A stretch of DNA of 64,000 nt, taken from Actinomycetospora lutea (GTDB lineage: Bacteria; Actinomycetota; Actinomycetes; Mycobacteriales; Pseudonocardiaceae). The stretch covers positions 1 to 64,000 of the forward strand of contig NZ_JAQZAL010000020.1 in assembly GCF_028737205.1 (NCBI RefSeq), written 5' to 3'. Each line of letters begins with the position of its first letter. Within the stretch, counting starts at the first letter, position 1. The position numbers and the translations under genes were made by a program. Below the pieces are notes generated by a model. It saw nothing but the letters and a program-made list of their open reading frames with translations. It did no database searches and was not told the origin of the DNA. Of the stretch, positions 25,472 to 34,418 are shown piece by piece.

Positions 25472-25814
25472 GATCAACTCACGTCCGGCCACGAGCGACG
25501 TCCCAGAGGCTGAGCCGCCGCCCCTGCTGACCGAAGGCGCGCCACGTCCTGAGGGTCCGCATTTTGCGGAAGACTGCCCGCCACCTCAGTGCGCGTCTAT
25601 GGAACACGCGTACGAGCGCGGGGACGCGGTCCTGTGGGGCGCACTCGAAGCGTGGCGCTGTGGTTCGTTCTCGAGCTTTTTCCGCCGTCGGCACCGCTTG
25701 ACTTTCGGCTACCACAGAGGAAGGGAGCCGCGATGCTGCTTGAACCTTCCTTCGGAAGCTCGACGGTCTCGCGAGCGAGAAAGCCGAAACCGGGCAAAGC
25801 TAGCCGCGCTGACC
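25472..25814. other. Element interior, no gene supported
   Basis: About 340 bp between the arm sites and the stop of the small membrane-protein gene. I see no convincing frame, RNA or repeat. Confidence 0.4.
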
Positions 25815-26096
25815 TCAGCCTCTCTCGTGCTGCCTGAGGAGCGCAACAGCGTCCTGGTAGTGCGCGTGGTCCGCGGCATCTATGAGCTGAACCTGCCCCG
25901 AGTGGACCAAACTCGTAACCTCGCGCGCCTCTGCGAGGCTCATCGTGCCCGAGCCGTGTTGCAGGACTTCTTGGTACTCACGCTTCTTACGCGACGACGG
26001 GTGCAGGAGGCCAACCAGAAAGAGGGCGCCGAAGGCCCCCAAGGTAAGTCCAACGATTGGAATCAGCAGGAGGACGGGGAGCGGGAGGTTCTCCAT
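25815..26096 (-). CDS. Small membrane protein of the element
   Basis: 93 residues. One or two N-terminal transmembrane segments (PVLLLIPIVGLTLGAFGALF and the next stretch to about residue 31), then a basic turn (HPSSRKKREYQ) and a soluble helical tail (MSLAEAREVTSLVHSGQVQL...YQDAVALLRQHERG). No family name recognised. Positioned between the left att site and rep, divergent from rep. A role in the transfer or maintenance of the element is possible but not shown. Confidence 0.6.
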   Translation of the reverse strand: MENLPLPVLLLIPIVGLTLGAFGALFLVGLLHPSSRKKREYQEVLQHGSGTMSLAEAREVTSLVHSGQVQLIDAADHAHYQDAVALLRQHERG

Positions 26097-26620
26097 GGGC
26101 TACCAGTCGCGCTGAACCAACTGCGCGTTACTGCGCGGCCCCCGGCTCTTCTGGCTAGCGCCATGAGGCCGAGCTTCGGGGTCTCTCCCTCGGCGGCGCG
26201 GGCTCTGCCCTGCCGGGCCGCTCGTGCGGGTGCAAGCGCCCCTGTCGTCGAGGGCCGGCTCGTGTGCTGCTGGGTGGCGCTTGCGGCTGTGCGGGCGGTC
26301 TGGCAGCCCTCGGGCGCGTCGTCGTGGGTGAGGCCCCGCCCCGACCACCAACACTGCCCCGAGCTCGTCGCACGGGTGGGCTCTCCTGAGGTCGGTGCCC
26401 TGGTCCAGGGCGGAGCGCCTGGCCGCCGGAGGCCGAGCCTCGTGCTGCTGCCGGTGCCCGCCGTGGTTCAGGTCGTCGCTGTCGTGGTCGTGGTGGGCTG
26501 GCCCGCCCGGGTCCGCCGCCCCGCCCCCGACGCAGTCATTGGGGGTGCGGGGAGGCGTGGCCCGGCAGGGCCGGGCCACGCCGGCGCGCCAGCGCCGGCT
26601 CTGACCGCTGGTGGTGCCCG
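26097..26620. other. Region upstream of rep, no gene supported; possible origin
   Basis: About 520 bp between the divergent small membrane gene and rep. Frames on either strand are Arg/Pro-rich and not protein-like. By position this could hold the rep promoter and the double-strand origin, but I can point to no specific nick site. Confidence 0.35.
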
Positions 26621-28009
26621 GTGAGCGGGCGGGTTCTCGGTAAAGGGGTAACAGCTCTTCGACCCGGACGGCGCCGCCGCGAGGACCACACCCCCGACCG
26701 TCGCGGTCCGGGGCGTGCTGGTGGTGCGGGCAAGGGCGCCGAGTCCGTCGAGAACAAGCGCCAAGAGCGTGCCCATTCCCGTCGCCGTGACCGCTGGGCC
26801 CGCCGCCGCCAGCTCCGCCGCGTCTCGCAGTTGAAGCGAGTGCAGCAGTGCGGCCACAAGATCGGCGGCCCGGACGCCGGCCCGACGCTCGGGGTGATCA
26901 CGAACAAGGACGGCACCCGCTCGGCGGCCTACGGGGGGCTCAAGCACTGCGGGTCGGTGTGGACCTGTCCGGTGTGCGCGGTCAAGGTCGCCACCCGCCG
27001 CGCCGACGACCTGTCGGCGGTGATGCGCGCGGTCCACGAGCGGGGCGGCTCGGCGTTCATGCTCACCTTGACGATGCGCCACGCCCGCGGTGACCGCCTC
27101 GGGCTGTCGACCGTCGACCGCCGGCGCCGCGATCTACTCGAGGAGCGCCGTGCTGATCGCGAGGTGGCTGAGGCCAACGGGTGGGACGTCGACGAGCGCG
27201 CCGGCGAGGCCGAGGAGATCGAACTCGCCGGGATCAAGGCCAGAGAGGGCTGCTGGGACGTCCTCGGCTACGCCTGGGCCGCCGTCACGAGCGGCTCAAC
27301 CTGGGTCAAGGACTCCACCATGTTCGGCGGCCTGCTCGGCTGGGCGCGGGTCGTGGAGGTCACCGACGGCGCCAACGGCTGGCACGTCCACGTCCACGCG
27401 CTGCTGTGCTTCGCCGACGACGTCTCCGCCGAGCTCGTCGCCGCCAGCGTCGGGGCGCGCATGTTCGGCCGCTGGCGCCGCGCCCTGGAGCGCAAGGGGT
27501 TCGACGCCTCCGACGAACACGGCTGGGACCTGCGCAAGGCCCAGCTCGGCGACGGCGACCTGGCCGACTACTTCACCAAGATGGCCCACGAAGTCACCGG
27601 TGCCGCTGGCAAGAAGGGGCGCAGCCACGGCGGCCGTACGCCCATGCAGCTCCTCGCCGACGCTGCGGACACCTACGAAGCGATCGCGATGGCTCGGTGG
27701 TGGGAATGGGAGGAAGCCTCCGACGGCCGCCGCCAGCTCACTTGGTCCCGCGGCCAGCGTGACCTGCGCGCTTTCGCCGGCCTTGGCTGTGAAGCCACCG
27801 ACGAGGAGATCGCCGACGAAGATCAGGAGGCGGATGCGCGGCTCGCGCTCGAGGTGGCCACCTGGAGCTGGCTCGAAGCGAATCGCTACGAGCCGCAGTT
27901 GCTTGAGATCGCTGAACGGGGCGGGCTCAGGGCCGCCAGCCGCTGGCTCGACGAACATGGACTCGGGTACACGCGAGCGTTTGACGGTCGCCGCCCGCCA
28001 CGGGGCTAA
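26621..28009 (+). CDS. Rolling-circle replication initiator (Rep, HUH type)
   Basis: 462 residues. A cysteine pair segment CGSVWTCPVCAVKVATRR (about residues 110-127) precedes the catalytic domain. NGWHVHVHALL (about 247-257) is the HUH metal-binding motif. LADYFTKMAHEV (about 311-322) supplies the nicking tyrosine with the typical YxxK arrangement. These match Rep proteins of actinobacterial plasmids and AICEs, which nick the origin and start rolling-circle copying after excision. The GTG start is the first of the frame, and the N-terminal ~70 residues are Arg-rich, so the true start could be further in. Single gene, no replication partner next to it. Confidence 0.85.
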   Translation: MSGRVLGKGVTALRPGRRRREDHTPDRRGPGRAGGAGKGAESVENKRQERAHSRRRDRWARRRQLRRVSQLKRVQQCGHKIGGPDAGPTLGVITNKDGTRSAAYGGLKHCGSVWTCPVCAVKVATRRADDLSAVMRAVHERGGSAFMLTLTMRHARGDRLGLSTVDRRRRDLLEERRADREVAEANGWDVDERAGEAEEIELAGIKAREGCWDVLGYAWAAVTSGSTWVKDSTMFGGLLGWARVVEVTDGANGWHVHVHALLCFADDVSAELVAASVGARMFGRWRRALERKGFDASDEHGWDLRKAQLGDGDLADYFTKMAHEVTGAAGKKGRSHGGRTPMQLLADAADTYEAIAMARWWEWEEASDGRRQLTWSRGQRDLRAFAGLGCEATDEEIADEDQEADARLALEVATWSWLEANRYEPQLLEIAERGGLRAASRWLDEHGLGYTRAFDGRRPPRG

Positions 28010-28331
28010 CGAGCCTGCTTCGCGAGGCCGTCAACGCCTGCGGCACCCGAAGCCAGTTGGACCTCCTGCCGCCGCAGCCCTGTCGGGGGACCGTGCCACT
28101 ATCGAACACACGTTCGACGACACCGACAACCTTGGCGCGCAGGGGCGGCAAGCCCACGGCGCGAGGACAGAGGAGGAAACAGTGCATCCACTGATCGACT
28201 TAGGGACATCTCGTTGCGCACGCGATATAAGTCGGCGACACGCAGGGCGCAGAAAGCTCCCGTGCCAGTTATCGCGTACCGTGCCCACTGGACTAGCGCT
28301 AGCACCTTTGTTACAGGGGGAAAGAGCGAGC
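28010..28331. other. Intergenic between rep and cargo; composition change
   Basis: About 320 bp. From roughly 28090 the sequence becomes clearly AT-richer than rep and stays so to about 31.9 kb, which marks the start of the cargo. I see no gene here. Confidence 0.45.
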
Positions 28332-29266
28332 ATGGCGACTTTGCGTCGAGTGCGAGAGCGCACAATTTCGTTCTACGAGATCGTCCAGTCGGAACAAGCG
28401 GTCCAGAGCAGGATGGCGCACCTTCCGTGGGACGAGATGCTCTCGAGGCTCTCGAGGGCTGACCTGAGTACTCGAACATGGGACGGAATAGATCGTCAGA
28501 TCGGCAACACCGCGACATACGCCGAACAGGATCACCTCCTACTCCATCGCGTGAAAGAGCAGGGGGAGTGGTTCTCGAGCGTAGACTGGGAGACCGGTGA
28601 ATGGACCGAGTTGGAAGATTTCGCGTCTCGCGGTTACCTAGACACGTCAGTGTTCAGCTTCTTGCCATTCGGAAATGTGGTAGCCTCGATGCGAGGATCG
28701 ACTTCATCGCCGTCCCATAAGGGGCTAGAGGAATGGCTCAATGGCCTAAAGTTCTTCCCGGACCGTCGCCTAATCGTGCGCCCGCTCATGTCGCGAGCTG
28801 AAGTTGATCGACTGGGAACCGCGAGCGGCGCTAGCCGGCTCGAAATCGCGTTGGAACGACCAGCACTCAGGCCTTGGCCAAACGCCAGGGGCGCCTCGCT
28901 AGAGCCCTGCATCGAATTAGCGAGGAGTACGGTGACGCAAACGTCACCATGATCATTTCGATTCCTAAGGGACGGAGCAGGGACTCCCAGCGGCAAGAGC
29001 TCCTGGCGGACCTACAGGACCTGAGTGATGTTATGCCAGGCGCGGCCTAACGAGCGAGTGCTAGGCTCTTGTACGGAATCGAAGGTGATGAGCACCGGCA
29101 GATCGCAGAGTTTGTCGAGCACAAGATCACGGCTAAACGTCGCGTACCGGCCGTGAACGACGATGGTGAGTCAATCAAGATCGCCTCCGCGGTCTCTGCC
29201 ATGCTAGATGTGTCTTCTCAGCACGAGGACGAGCTCAGGTCGGCGGTCGACGAGCAAGATGGCTAA
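28332..29266 (+). pseudogene. Unrecognised cargo gene, interrupted by a frameshift and a stop
   Basis: Starts at ATG 28332 (MATLRRVRERTISFYEIVQS). The first ~178 residues read in one frame to LEIALERP, after which protein-like sequence continues in the -1 frame (ALAKRQGRLARALHRISEEY, ANVTMIISIPKG) to a TAA at 29048. The same frame then continues without change after the TAA (LLYGIEGDEHRQIAEFVEHK, ending AVDEQDG). Joined, it would be ~310 residues. The open part of the first frame ends at 28952. I know no family. Its last codons overlap the probable start of the next gene, so they were an operon. Either dead cargo or a sequence with two errors. Confidence 0.5.
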
Positions 29267-29353
29267 TAGTCCCCCAACGCAAGAGTCAACTATACGAAGC
29301 AAAGTCGACGCCATCGTTGCGTCTGGTCTGAAGCACCGTGGTTAGATTACGTC

Positions 29354-29845
29354 GTGGCCGTCTTGCTTCCGGCCCTGCATATTTTGACGATTCACTTCTG
29401 GGGAGGCGACTTCTTACGCTGGGCAAGTCTTACCCAGCGACTGTCCGCCTACGGGGCTGGCGCCACGCTTATATCGATTCTTGGGGGCCTAAGTTCGATA
29501 GCGGTGGCAGTATACCTGTCGGCTGGCGGAAGCAGAGCAGTCGCGGCTCGGAGACTGTATCCGGATGAGCTCCGTCGAAACTGGAGGGCACTGCTCACGG
29601 GAGCGGGCCTTGGCGCAGTCTTATGCGTAGCTTGCCAGGTACTCGATGGGGAAACCGACCCGCTCTCGGTGAGATTCCTTTTCGAACTAGCAATATCGCT
29701 CGCTGGCGCTCGCTTCTGCCGACTGGTGTGGCTGTTCAACTCGATCCTGAAGCTCGCAGATCGCGATATTACGAACAGCCTGACTAAGGCAGCGGCGCCA
29801 GAGCTGAATGAGCACTGGAAGAACATTGAGGCACGTCTAGACTAG
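29354..29845 (+). CDS. Cargo membrane protein, four predicted transmembrane helices
   Basis: 163 residues from a GTG. Hydrophobic segments: VAVLLPALHILTIHFWG (N-terminal), YGAGATLISILGGLSSIAVA, ALLTGAGLGAVLCVACQ and ELAISLAGARFCRLVWLF. The soluble tail ends ELNEHWKNIEARLD. The original start was probably ATG 29259, overlapping the previous stop; that frame encodes MANSPPTQESTIRSKVDAIV but hits a stop at 29343, so a one-base change separates it from the membrane part (the in-frame sequence just upstream, SEAPWLDYV, joins well). No family recognised. With the gene before it this looks like a two-gene unit. Confidence 0.5.
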   Translation: MAVLLPALHILTIHFWGGDFLRWASLTQRLSAYGAGATLISILGGLSSIAVAVYLSAGGSRAVAARRLYPDELRRNWRALLTGAGLGAVLCVACQVLDGETDPLSVRFLFELAISLAGARFCRLVWLFNSILKLADRDITNSLTKAAAPELNEHWKNIEARLD

Positions 29846-30068
29846 TACGGTCGCGAGTGCTCTGAGTTCCGCGCCGAGGCTTTAGCTGTGACGCGTTAAG
29901 AGAGGTGGCCTGCGGCCTCACGATGTGTCGACGGTCCGAACGTGAGTGCAGCCGTGCGTCTTATGGTGGCGGCGGAGTTCGACGTTGGAGCGGTAGCAGT
30001 CGAGGCGCACGTCATCATAGCCGATCCGCACCTCGCGAATGCGAACAGAACATAAGGGGGGTGGGGCT

Positions 30069-30899
30069 CTAGTGGTGGACCATTAGTGTCGTCAGCAATG
30101 ATATGTAGTCATCCTCTGGGCGAGCCAGCGCGCGAGGCGGGCCATCCTTTGTCGTATCTCCGCTATTTGTCCAGAAGACGCGCCCGTCACCAACCCGTCT
30201 CCGAGTCACTAGTGGTACCGTTTGATCCTCCTTCCATACGTAGAGGAAATCAACATCATCCATCCAACGACCAATAACGACTTCATTGTCACCTAGCTGC
30301 ATGTGGGAAGGCAGCTCGTTTAGCAATTGAGCGTGATCGGTGAGACGCGATCCCTCTTCGACTCTCACATAATCTACTGACTCGAAGAGCTGTTTAAATC
30401 GATTCAGCGAACAACCGGCTAGGCTCTCCAGAATCTCGTTTCGGCTACGCCTATAGATGACGTCGTGGCCGAGAACTAAGCACCCGCCGCTCCGGGCATA
30501 CTTCTCTAGTCTCCGTTGCACTGCCTTGCGGTCGCTTTCCCTCGCGCAAAGCTGTGTGACATCGGTAATGAGGACCAGTACCGCCATTACCTGGAAGGAA
30601 TAGAACGGGCATCGTGCCAGATCGACGCCGCTCCGAAGGGATTTTACCGAGCAGCGCACACCTCGATCTCGCAGCGATCGCTGGAGGGCTGATCCTAGGT
30701 TGTGGGTGGTTCTCATCCCGTCCGGGGCGTCCGTGTAAAGGAGAAGCGTCTTGCGCCCGAGGGCTGATCGTACTGAGTAGACTAGGAGACGTGACACGCG
30801 CCAAAACTTGCTGTAGAGATCAACCCCGAGAAGGCGGCAGAGAAACACCAAGAATACCGCTACCAAGTTCAGCCCGATATTGAGCAGGGCGCTGCCCAT
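30069..30899 (-). CDS. Membrane-anchored protein with a possible glutamine-amidotransferase-like (ThuA-like) domain
   Basis: 276 residues. One or two N-terminal hydrophobic segments (LNIGLNLVAVFLVFLCRLLG) anchor it. The remainder has an alternating strand/helix pattern: LLLYTDAPDGMRTTHNLGSA, MAVLVLITDVTQLC, GGCLVLGHDVIY and, late, GDGRVFWTNSGD. The pattern 'GGxLVLGH' followed by a late 'GDGRVFW-NSGD' resembles ThuA/class-I glutamine-amidotransferase-like proteins, but no catalytic Cys is evident. Lies 72 bp downstream of the phosphodiesterase gene on the same strand, likely the same operon. AT-richer than the chromosome. Function unknown. Confidence 0.55.
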   Translation of the reverse strand: MGSALLNIGLNLVAVFLVFLCRLLGVDLYSKFWRVSRLLVYSVRSALGRKTLLLYTDAPDGMRTTHNLGSALQRSLRDRGVRCSVKSLRSGVDLARCPFYSFQVMAVLVLITDVTQLCARESDRKAVQRRLEKYARSGGCLVLGHDVIYRRSRNEILESLAGCSLNRFKQLFESVDYVRVEEGSRLTDHAQLLNELPSHMQLGDNEVVIGRWMDDVDFLYVWKEDQTVPLVTRRRVGDGRVFWTNSGDTTKDGPPRALARPEDDYISLLTTLMVHH

Positions 30900-30970
30900 C
30901 TTGCTCCCCCCGTGAATTCGCCGCGCTTATTGCGGTAGCCCCGTCGCGGCGATAGCGCCGGACGAGCAGC

Positions 30971-31714
30971 CTAGGTCTCGCGCTCCGGCGACGGCTCGAT
31001 GCCTTCAAAGATGATATTCGCGCCTCGGGCGCGAGCCAACTTGACTTCCTGTTCTGACCGGACCGTCCAGAGCAGGACGGGAACCCGAAGCAGCGTCCGC
31101 CATAGCCAGAGAAAAGCGTCCCGAGAATTGCGAATGTCAAAGGCAATGAAATCGGGTCGGGACACGGTGTTCAGGATCATCATCCGGAGGAGAACTCGCT
31201 GTACAAGCGGCAAGTTCTCACCTTTGAATGAGCCGCTCAGTTGACCGATGGGCACGTTGCAGCCGTTTCGTCGCAGCCACAGGACGATGCGAGGATCGAA
31301 TGACTGGACAGCGACGGGGCCGACAGCCCTAGATAGCCCTTCGAGCAAGAGCGGACCGATCCGCGCTGCGTCAGAACCGGACTTCACTTCGACTAGAACC
31401 GGCGAATTCCCAGACGCTTCAAGGGCTTCCCCAAGTAGAGGAATGCGATACTCGGTCCCATCCAAGTGCAGGTCGGTGAGCGACCTCGCATCGGCTTCAG
31501 TGACTCGGAGCTTCGTTCCGGTCAACCTCTCAGTGTCGTCATCGTGGATTACGACAAGCTTGTCGTCGCGCGTCTTGTGCACATCTAACTCGATTGCGTA
31601 TCCAGCTTTGCTGGCCGCAACGAAGGCGCCGACACTATTCTCTGGCTGCCCTTCGCCATGAAGGCCGCGGTGGGCGATGGGCACGTCTACAAGCCAGGCC
31701 GAATCTTGATTCAT
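30971..31714 (-). CDS. Glycerophosphodiester phosphodiesterase family protein
   Basis: 247 residues from MNQDSAWLVDVPIAHRG; the frame has an earlier Met nine codons upstream. The GDPD fold motifs are complete: AHRGLHGEGQPENS (His-Arg-Gly and Glu-Asn), ELDVHKTRDDKLVVIHDDD (metal-binding Glu, Asp and catalytic His), VLVEVKSG (Glu) and the late VLLWTVRSEQE. Such enzymes hydrolyse glycerophosphodiesters to glycerol-3-phosphate; no signal peptide, so cytoplasmic. Unusual as cargo of a conjugative element. Its pairing with the membrane-anchored gene downstream suggests a joint function. Confidence 0.85.
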   Translation of the reverse strand: MNQDSAWLVDVPIAHRGLHGEGQPENSVGAFVAASKAGYAIELDVHKTRDDKLVVIHDDDTERLTGTKLRVTEADARSLTDLHLDGTEYRIPLLGEALEASGNSPVLVEVKSGSDAARIGPLLLEGLSRAVGPVAVQSFDPRIVLWLRRNGCNVPIGQLSGSFKGENLPLVQRVLLRMMILNTVSRPDFIAFDIRNSRDAFLWLWRTLLRVPVLLWTVRSEQEVKLARARGANIIFEGIEPSPERET

Positions 31715-31862
31715 TGCCGTCCTCCACCATACTTGGAGCATCAGGAACTATCGCTGTGCGCGCTGCCTGGCGAGCGCTACGTCACGTCGCCTCCATCGTC
31801 CGTCGCTCGCGCCCTGTTACGCCAGATCGTCGCGGGACAGTCCGGCGACCCGAGGTAGCTGT

Positions 31863-32342
31863 CTAGGCTAGTGATGTCCGCGTCAGCGGAGATGTTCCGT
31901 GCTCCAAGTAGAGGCTCAGACTTGTCCGCCGGGAGACAACAGCCCGGACACGGCGCGCTAGGCGCTGGATGAGGTACTCGTCGAGTTCGGGCTCCCGGAC
32001 CCAGCGCCACCCGTCCAGCTCCTCTGGCTGAAGCCTGATGCGATCTTGATCATCCCCGAGAACACCGCATTCGAAGATGAAAAGAAGCTTGTCACCCTCG
32101 CGCTCGTGCGGCGCCCAATCAACTGCAGCAAGACCGATCGGCGTCCTATCGATTCCAAGTTCCTCGAGGACCTCGCGCTGGCACGCTGCGGCGGGAGACT
32201 CGCCGCGCTCGACGTAGCCGCCCGGGATGTCCCACGTGTCCTTGTAGGTCGGGTGGACGAGTAGCACCCGACCTTCAGCGTCAATGAAGAGTGCCCCGGC
32301 GGCGACCCGCGGGGTGGCGAAGCTGTCCTCTGGCGACGACAT
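31863..32342 (-). CDS. NUDIX hydrolase, Pif-like (element immunity factor candidate)
   Basis: 159 residues from the ATG at 32342 (MSSPEDSFATPRVAAG); the longer upstream frame overlaps the preceding gene. The Nudix box is complete: GGYVERGESPAAACQREV then LEELGI. In pSAM2, the gene pif encodes a NUDIX-motif protein that blocks redundant transfer from donors into cells already carrying the element (established in Streptomyces). The same gene type at the same place, directly behind the regulator (33 bp), makes this the likely role here, which is inference. An ordinary housekeeping MutT-like function is the alternative. Confidence 0.8.
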   Translation of the reverse strand: MSSPEDSFATPRVAAGALFIDAEGRVLLVHPTYKDTWDIPGGYVERGESPAAACQREVLEELGIDRTPIGLAAVDWAPHEREGDKLLFIFECGVLGDDQDRIRLQPEELDGWRWVREPELDEYLIQRLARRVRAVVSRRTSLSLYLEHGTSPLTRTSLA

Positions 32343-32374
32343 GGAGCCGAGGGTACGGGCCCGCCCTGGGCCGG

Positions 32375-33604
32375 TCAGGCGGCGAGCCGGAGGCGGTGGG
32401 CGAGGGCGCCCAGCTCTGCGCTGACGGTGCCACGGGGGTTCTTCATCCACGATAAGACGAGCTGGCGGCTGATGAAGTGGTGCCGGACCTGCTCCGGGGC
32501 CAGGCGCTCCGCGCCGAGCACCGTCGCCAGGGCCTCGTCTCGGCGGTTGGACGTCGAGAGAGCGCGGGCAGTCTCGAGGGCGTGGCGGACGCGACGCTCA
32601 GTGGGCAGGGCGGTGGTGTCGATTCGCGGCCCAAGGTCGATCGCGACCTGGACGTCGCCCAGCTCCATGGCGGTCGCCACCCGGTGGATCGCCACGTTGG
32701 TCGGGCCGAAGGCGGTCCAGAGGTGGTTGCCGTCGGTGCCGAGATAGCCGGCTGCACGCTGGGCATTCTCGAGGAAGTCGCGCGTCAGGCCGCGGTCCTC
32801 CATGCGTGAGGAGGCCATAGCGCCGGCGAGGAACAGCGACCCATAGACAGACCACAGGCCGGCATCGGCCGAGCCGAGCGAGCCGCTGAGGAAATCCGAG
32901 CCGTCGGAAGTGAGCTGAGCCGCGGCGTCGTACCGACCGGTCGCGAGCAGGGAGTGGACGACCGAGCGGAACAGCGACCCCATGACCGTGACGTCGCCGG
33001 CCCGCTGGGCCGCGGTCAGGCCCCGGTCCGCCGCCATCCACGCCAGATCGCACTCGCCCAGCTTGGTCAGCGTCGACGCCGACACCTGGTACGACAGGGC
33101 CAGCAGCGCGTGCGCGCGCTCGAGCTCGGCGCCCTCGTGGGTGTCCACGGCCAGGAGGGCGTCCGCCAGCAGTAGCGAGGTTCGCGCAGTCACGAACCCG
33201 AAGCGGGCGGCCTGGTAGGCGTCGAACACGTCTGCCACGTCGCGCTCGAGGTCCACGATCGCCGGCGGCTCTGCGGTAGCTCCAGTACGGCGCAGGATCG
33301 GGTTGAGCTGGCGATAGTCCATCAGCGCCGTTCGCAGCGCAGTGACGGTCGCGGTGCCACTGTCGGCGGTCCAGTCCAAGAAGGTCGGCTCGCCGAGAAG
33401 GTCGCCCAGGGAGACGTCGAGAACGTCGGCGAACTTGCGGATCACCGAGAGCCGATCCAGCTCGGCGCGGTTGTTCTCGATCTTGCTCAGCCAGTCCTCG
33501 GTGCGCCCGACGAGACCGGCGACGACTTCCTGGGAAAGTCCACGGCGCCGGCGGTAGAACGCCACCCGCTCGCCGATGGTCAGTGACTCGGTCATCCCGC
33601 GCAT
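32375..33604 (-). CDS. XRE-family regulator with TPR-like sensor domain
   Basis: 409 residues. The N-terminal helix-turn-helix (about 12-65) reads RVAFYRRRRGLSQEVVAGLV then GRTEDWLSKIENNRAELDRL. The rest (about 90-400) is all-helical with TPR-like repeats, as in actinobacterial signal-responsive regulators of this architecture, where the helical domain may bind a peptide or nucleotide. Start either at 33604 or at the Met three codons later. It is divergent from the transfer operon across 125 bp and upstream of the NUDIX gene in the same direction. It therefore probably represses or switches the transfer operon. Confidence 0.85.
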   Translation of the reverse strand: MRGMTESLTIGERVAFYRRRRGLSQEVVAGLVGRTEDWLSKIENNRAELDRLSVIRKFADVLDVSLGDLLGEPTFLDWTADSGTATVTALRTALMDYRQLNPILRRTGATAEPPAIVDLERDVADVFDAYQAARFGFVTARTSLLLADALLAVDTHEGAELERAHALLALSYQVSASTLTKLGECDLAWMAADRGLTAAQRAGDVTVMGSLFRSVVHSLLATGRYDAAAQLTSDGSDFLSGSLGSADAGLWSVYGSLFLAGAMASSRMEDRGLTRDFLENAQRAAGYLGTDGNHLWTAFGPTNVAIHRVATAMELGDVQVAIDLGPRIDTTALPTERRVRHALETARALSTSNRRDEALATVLGAERLAPEQVRHHFISRQLVLSWMKNPRGTVSAELGALAHRLRLAA

Positions 33605-33729
33605 GGCAAGACCGTCCTCTCGCCCAGCTCGACGACCCCGGAATTTTCTTCCGGGTCAATCGCTCGGACCGCCCCGACGGTAGTGGCACACCCCGACACG
33701 CGGGTGCCGAATCCGCCAGGAGAACCCCG
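33605..33729. promoter_or_regulatory. Divergent promoter/operator region of the element
   Basis: 125 bp between the regulator and the transfer operon. It should contain both promoters and the regulator's operator. AGGAGA lies just before ATG 33730. I cannot define the promoter boxes or a clear palindromic operator by eye. Confidence 0.45.
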
Positions 33730-34140
33730 ATGTACGAGCTGAACGCGCCCATCAACGAAGCCCGGATGAAGGCCATCGCCACCGGGCACAACCAGACCCT
33801 CGAGCGCTGGGAGGACGGCCCCAACGGCCGACGGTCCAGCGGACAGCCTCTGATCGACGAGGCCACCGGCGCGCCGGTGCGCATCTACGACTGCCTGTTC
33901 GACACCGGCCGCGACGGACGTCCCGAGCTGCACGGCGTCCGCATCGTCAGCCACGAGGCCCCCGAGCTGCCGCCCTACAGCGAAGTCACCTTCGACGACC
34001 TCTCCGCCCGCGTGCGGCCGGCGCGCAACGGCGCCAAGGGCATCGAGGTGTCCTTCTCCGCCACCGCCATCCGCCCCGCCGGCGGGGCCGGCGTCCGCCC
34101 GGCCCGCAAGCCCAGCGGCGACGAGACGGCGGCCGCCTGA
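33730..34140 (+). CDS. Conserved-looking element protein, first gene of the transfer operon
   Basis: 136 residues (MYELNAPINEARMKAIATGH...). Preceded by AGGAGA at good spacing. The central part RSSGQPLIDEATGAPVRIYD and SEVTFDDLSARVRPARNGAK suggests an OB-like or beta-rich small domain, and the C-terminus is Pro/Ala/Arg-rich. Genes of this size and place are common in AICEs ahead of the FtsK-like gene, but I do not know a function. Its stop overlaps the next start (TGATG). Confidence 0.65.
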   Translation: MYELNAPINEARMKAIATGHNQTLERWEDGPNGRRSSGQPLIDEATGAPVRIYDCLFDTGRDGRPELHGVRIVSHEAPELPPYSEVTFDDLSARVRPARNGAKGIEVSFSATAIRPAGGAGVRPARKPSGDETAAA

Positions 34141-34418
34141 TGGCCGCCCCCGCCCGCCCACCTCGCTCGCGGGTGCAGGTCCGCACCGCCGCGCTGCTCG
34201 ACGAGCTGGTCCTGACCTGCCGCGCGGCCGGCTGCGTCGAGCAGTGGACCCCCGCCCCCATCGGCGACGACTCCGGCGACGGGGTCGTGCAGCTCTCCCT
34301 CGAGCGCTGCCCCGCCTGCGGCTCCTCGACCTGGGAGGTCACCCAGGTCCAGGTCGCCGCCTCCCCCTCCCGCACCCGCCGCCGGCGGGCCCGCACCCAC
34401 CGGAGCAGCCGGTCATGA
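34140..34418 (+). CDS. Small zinc-ribbon-like element protein
   Basis: 92 residues. Two cysteine pairs, CRAAGC (about residues 27-32) and CPAC (about 57-60), could bind zinc. The ends are Arg-rich. No named family. Overlaps the preceding and following genes by one and four bases, so it is translated as part of the transfer operon. Confidence 0.6.
   Translation: MAAPARPPRSRVQVRTAALLDELVLTCRAAGCVEQWTPAPIGDDSGDGVVQLSLERCPACGSSTWEVTQVQVAASPSRTRRRRARTHRSSRS

Noticed and set aside
26100-26579. 159-codon minus-strand frame left of rep
   Set aside because: Arg/Pro/His-rich without structure and no ribosome site; not protein-like.
28952-29050. Programmed -1 frameshift in the cargo gene
   Set aside because: No slippery heptamer or downstream structure was seen at the frame change near 28865, and a further in-frame stop follows at 29048, so mutation or sequence error is the simpler reading.
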